DNA of 9,119 nucleotides. Source: Sulfuricurvum sp. GTDB taxonomy: Bacteria > Campylobacterota > Campylobacteria > Campylobacterales > Sulfurimonadaceae. The notes beneath the pieces were generated by a model. The model saw only the letters and a program-made list of their open reading frames with translations, was not told where the DNA came from and did no database searches. The stretch lies in contig DZBC01000076.1 in the NCBI GenBank assembly GCA_022729835.1, positions 1-9,119 on the forward strand. Direction: 5' to 3'. Shown piece after piece: positions 7,346 to 9,119 of this stretch; positions within the stretch are counted from its first letter, which is position 1, and each line of letters starts with the position of its first letter. Made by a program: the position numbers and the translations under genes.

Positions 7346-7374
7346 ATTATAAAAAGTGGCGCTTAAAATCAGTT
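7346..7374 (-). promoter_or_regulatory. Candidate sigma-70 promoter of the rhodanese gene
   Basis: On the minus strand a consensus TATAAT lies at 7351-7346, 30 bases before the ATG. The position for a -35 (about 7369-7374, AACTGA) is a poor match to TTGACA. Confidence 0.5.
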
Positions 7375-7392
7375 GTGTATATTATTTAAGCG
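7360..7392. repeat. Inverted repeat CGCTTAAA / TTTAAGCG
   Basis: CGCTTAAA at 7360-7367 and its complement TTTAAGCG at 7385-7392 are separated by 17 bases. The left arm falls inside the spacer of the rhodanese promoter, so a bound regulator would cover that promoter. The arms are centred 25 bases apart, a little over two helical turns. Confidence 0.4.
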
Positions 7393-7460
7393 TCAATATG
7401 CGGGGTGGTGTCAGCTTACATGCAAGATAAAAACGAAAGATTAATTGAGAAAGCAAAGAA

Positions 7461-7490
7461 TTAACACAAATGTAACACTACTTTTATAGC
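7461..7490 (+). promoter_or_regulatory. Candidate promoter of the TonB-receptor gene
   Basis: TTAACA at 7461-7466 and TATAGC at 7485-7490 are 18 bases apart. Initiation near 7497 would leave a leader of about 145 bases. Confidence 0.3.
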
Positions 7491-7502
7491 ATAACGCACT
7501 TT

Positions 7503-7608
7503 TACCCCCTGCCCCTAGATGTTTGGCGACTCAAGGGCGGAGGGTAGGTGTTTGGCACCGGGACGATGATACAAACTCTTCCTTTGAACACTCCTTAAAC
7601 TCCCGGTG
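7503..7608 (+). ncRNA. Potentially structured 5' leader of the TonB-receptor mRNA
   Basis: Stem 1 pairs 7503-7514 (TACCCCCTGCCC) with 7535-7546 (GGGCGGAGGGTA): eleven pairs including one G-U, one C-A mismatch, and a 20-base loop. Stem 2 pairs 7556-7563 (CACCGGGA) with 7601-7608 (TCCCGGTG): eight perfect pairs closing a 37-base loop. That loop contains CTCCT (7591-7595), complementary to the AGGAG ribosome binding site at 7632-7636. TGTTTGGC is repeated at 7520-7527 and 7549-7556. It does not match the cobalamin or TPP riboswitch consensus as I know them. A function is inferred only from its position and pairing. Confidence 0.3.
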
Positions 7609-7641
7609 TGCATGCGAATCAACATAACCCCAGGAGAAATC

Positions 7642-9119
7642 ATGTACTCACCGCGCCGTTTTGGCATCCCTTTGGCTTTGGCCCTGCTTGCGACACAAGG
7701 ATTTTGCGAGGAGAATCTCGGCCTCATCAGCGTCGAGTCCTCCACCATCGATGATCGTTTTGCTCAGAAAAAAGATGAGATATCATCAACCGCTTCGCTA
7801 AGCGGGGATAAGATCGATCGGTCACACATCGAAAACGTACAACAGATGCTCCAACAGATCCCCGGTCTGAGCACGGAGCTGAGCACGGGCGATTCGCTCA
7901 AGATTCACATTCGCGGCGTCGAAAACCAGATGTACATGGGCGAAAAGCCCGGCGTCGCTGTGGTGATTGACGGGGTGCCGGTCTTTGAGCGCACGGGCAA
8001 GGTCAATATCGATATGGACAACATCGAGAGCATTCGGGTGATCAAAGGGGGCGCGAGCTACCTCTTTGGCGACGATGCCCTCTCAGGCGCGGTGATCATC
8101 ACCACCAAGCGCGGCGCCAAATACAACCAGCTCTTCGGCGCAGCCGAGGCGGGCAGCTACGGCTACCGCAAATATGTCGCGCGCGCGGGTTATGCCAACG
8201 ACGATCTCTCTTTTCACCTACAGGCCAGTCAGCGTGCGAGTGAGGGCTACCACGAAAACTCTGAGTACGACACCAAGTATCTCAACGGCAAGTTGCAATA
8301 TTATGTAGACGACAGCTCGGACGTGAATTTGGGGATGGAGTATTCGCAGCGTGATAAAGATTCGCACGGCACCGTCGGCGGGGTGAGCGAAGCTAGGGAT
8401 AATCCCAAAAGCATCTACAACGGCTACCAGCCCAGCCGCGACTATGCGCGGATGTTTGATGTGGAGCTGCTCAAGCTCTTCGCCACCTACGCCAAAGATT
8501 TTGACGATCAGAGCAACTTACTGCTGAGCGCTTACATGTACACCGATACCACCGAATACGTCTCCGCCCCGCAGACGCGTGATGCCAACGGTACCTACAG
8601 CCCCGTATTCGGTGATGATGATTATGTCTACGACAACCACTACGAACAGGTGCAACGCGGGCTAAAGAGCGAGTACCGCAGCTCGTTTGAGCGCTCGGCG
8701 GCGCTGCTGGGGGTCGATCTGCGGATGAACAGCTATGACAACAAAGTGCTCTACCGCGTCGGCCAGCGCCTCACCTACCGACCGCCCCACGCCTACGCGC
8801 AAGCGGGGGATTTCAAAAGCGACGACACCACCGATGAGAACGTCTATGCGATGTACGGCGAGTACAAACACGCCCTCACCGATGCGCTCAGCCTCACGGC
8901 CAATCTGCGTTTTGACGCTATCCTGCTCGATTATGAAGATTCGCTGAAGAATCAGTTCGACAAACGATTCAACGTCTACTCCTACCGCCTAGGCGCAAGC
9001 TACCAACTCGGCGAGAGCGACGCGCTCTTTGCCAACTTCTCGACCGGATTTCGTGCGCCTACCGTCACGCAGCTCTACGCCGGAGAGGTGTGCAAAAAAC
9101 GCACCCATCCGGCCACCCG
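7642..9119 (+). CDS. TonB-dependent outer-membrane receptor, 3' part lost at IS junction
   Basis: An open frame of 492 codons with no stop before the window end. The ATG at 7642 is preceded by CAGGAG, and the first 22 residues (PRRFGIPLALALLATQGFC) form a signal peptide. The plug domain (about 45-155) shows IENVQQMLQQIPGL, IHIRGVENQ, GVAVVIDGVPV and the very typical IESIRVIKGGASYLFGDDALSGAVIITTKRG region. Alternating beta-barrel strands follow, reaching GFRAPTVTQLYAGEV, the conserved late-barrel motif. Then 9 IS-encoded residues begin. Family members are usually 650-750 residues, so about the last third of the barrel is missing and the copy cannot form a complete channel. The substrate (siderophore, heme, cobalamin or metal chelate) cannot be told. 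The sequence before the plug is too short for an N-terminal signalling domain. Confidence 0.9.
   Translation, partial: MYSPRRFGIPLALALLATQGFCEENLGLISVESSTIDDRFAQKKDEISSTASLSGDKIDRSHIENVQQMLQQIPGLSTELSTGDSLKIHIRGVENQMYMGEKPGVAVVIDGVPVFERTGKVNIDMDNIESIRVIKGGASYLFGDDALSGAVIITTKRGAKYNQLFGAAEAGSYGYRKYVARAGYANDDLSFHLQASQRASEGYHENSEYDTKYLNGKLQYYVDDSSDVNLGMEYSQRDKDSHGTVGGVSEARDNPKSIYNGYQPSRDYARMFDVELLKLFATYAKDFDDQSNLLLSAYMYTDTTEYVSAPQTRDANGTYSPVFGDDDYVYDNHYEQVQRGLKSEYRSSFERSAALLGVDLRMNSYDNKVLYRVGQRLTYRPPHAYAQAGDFKSDDTTDENVYAMYGEYKHALTDALSLTANLRFDAILLDYEDSLKNQFDKRFNVYSYRLGASYQLGESDALFANFSTGFRAPTVTQLYAGEVCKKRTHPAT
9091..9119. mobile_element. Terminal part of the same insertion sequence, right edge, inverted
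   Basis: These 29 bases are the exact reverse complement of 25-53, and the match extends by one base to 9090/54. The receptor reading frame is open and family-like up to 9090 (GFRAPTVTQLYAGEV) and then continues into Cys-Lys-Lys-Arg-Thr-His-Pro-Ala-Thr, which is unlike a TonB receptor barrel. This places the junction at about 9090/9091. The orientation is opposite to the left copy, so either the same IS end faces inward on both sides or these are the two terminal inverted repeats of one element type. Confidence 0.6.

Larger units (their letters stand above)
7316..7641. other. 326-base divergent regulatory region
   Basis: This region lies between the divergent rhodanese and TonB-receptor genes and holds no protein gene I can support. 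From left to right it contains the rhodanese promoter, an inverted repeat (7360-7392), an A/T-rich stretch with a candidate plus-strand promoter (7461-7490), and a GC-richer leader of about 140 bases with two possible stem-loops before the receptor ribosome binding site. Confidence 0.6.

Noticed and set aside
7495..7641. Cobalamin or TPP riboswitch before the TonB receptor
   Set aside because: The conserved core sequences of these classes (such as the CTGAGA box for TPP or the B12-box) are not present.
7515..7748. 77-codon minus-strand open frame over the receptor leader and start
   Set aside because: It has no family-like sequence and overlaps the receptor's signal peptide region in antisense.
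1..9119. Composite transposon bounded by inverted IS copies
   Set aside because: Both terminal genes are broken at the IS junctions, as expected when an IS inserts into resident DNA, and there is no cargo-like gene set.
1..9119. CRISPR array, tRNA or rRNA genes
   Set aside because: No regularly spaced repeats, cloverleaf-like tRNA sequence or rRNA segments were seen on either strand.

Overview
The window looks like host chromosome from a Gram-negative bacterium. It carries envelope lipoproteins, signal peptides, a TonB-dependent outer-membrane receptor and a HemY-type heme enzyme. Clear AAGGA-type ribosome binding sites and promoters with a good -10 but weak -35 would fit Campylobacterota, but that placement is a guess. 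The right-hand receptor gene looks more GC-rich than the left-hand c-di-GMP gene.

Layout. Positions 1-53 are the end of an insertion sequence, probably IS21-like. It runs into the C-terminus of a large minus-strand membrane protein with PAS-PAS-GGDEF-EAL domains (14-3292), whose C-terminal CZB-like zinc-binding domain is cut off. A 220-base gap (3293-3512) holds a possible short coding remnant and the hemY upstream region. hemY (3513-4856, plus) encodes protoporphyrinogen/coproporphyrinogen oxidase and converges, 7 bases apart, with a minus-strand group. Read 5' to 3' from the right, that group is a secreted rhodanese (7315-6851), an SGNH-hydrolase-like gene broken by an in-frame TGA (6728-5901), a DUF2202 ferritin-like lipoprotein (5804-5082), and a small exported K/Q-rich protein (5085-4864) overlapping the DUF2202 gene by four bases. 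A 326-base divergent regulatory region (7316-7641) with inverted repeats and a potentially structured leader separates the rhodanese from a plus-strand TonB-dependent receptor gene. That gene begins at 7642 and is still open at the window end, where it runs into the same IS end as on the left, in inverted orientation.

How the parts relate. The DUF2202 lipoprotein and the small exported protein are very likely co-translated. The other genes are plausible independent envelope or cofactor functions: c-di-GMP signalling, heme synthesis, periplasmic sulfur transfer and outer-membrane uptake. I see no convincing new multi-gene defence or metabolic system. The most informative observations are the matching IS ends that break both terminal genes, the CZB domain cut at its Cys motif, the in-frame TGA at a probable Trp codon, a TetR/FadR-type operator, and the leader of the receptor gene.
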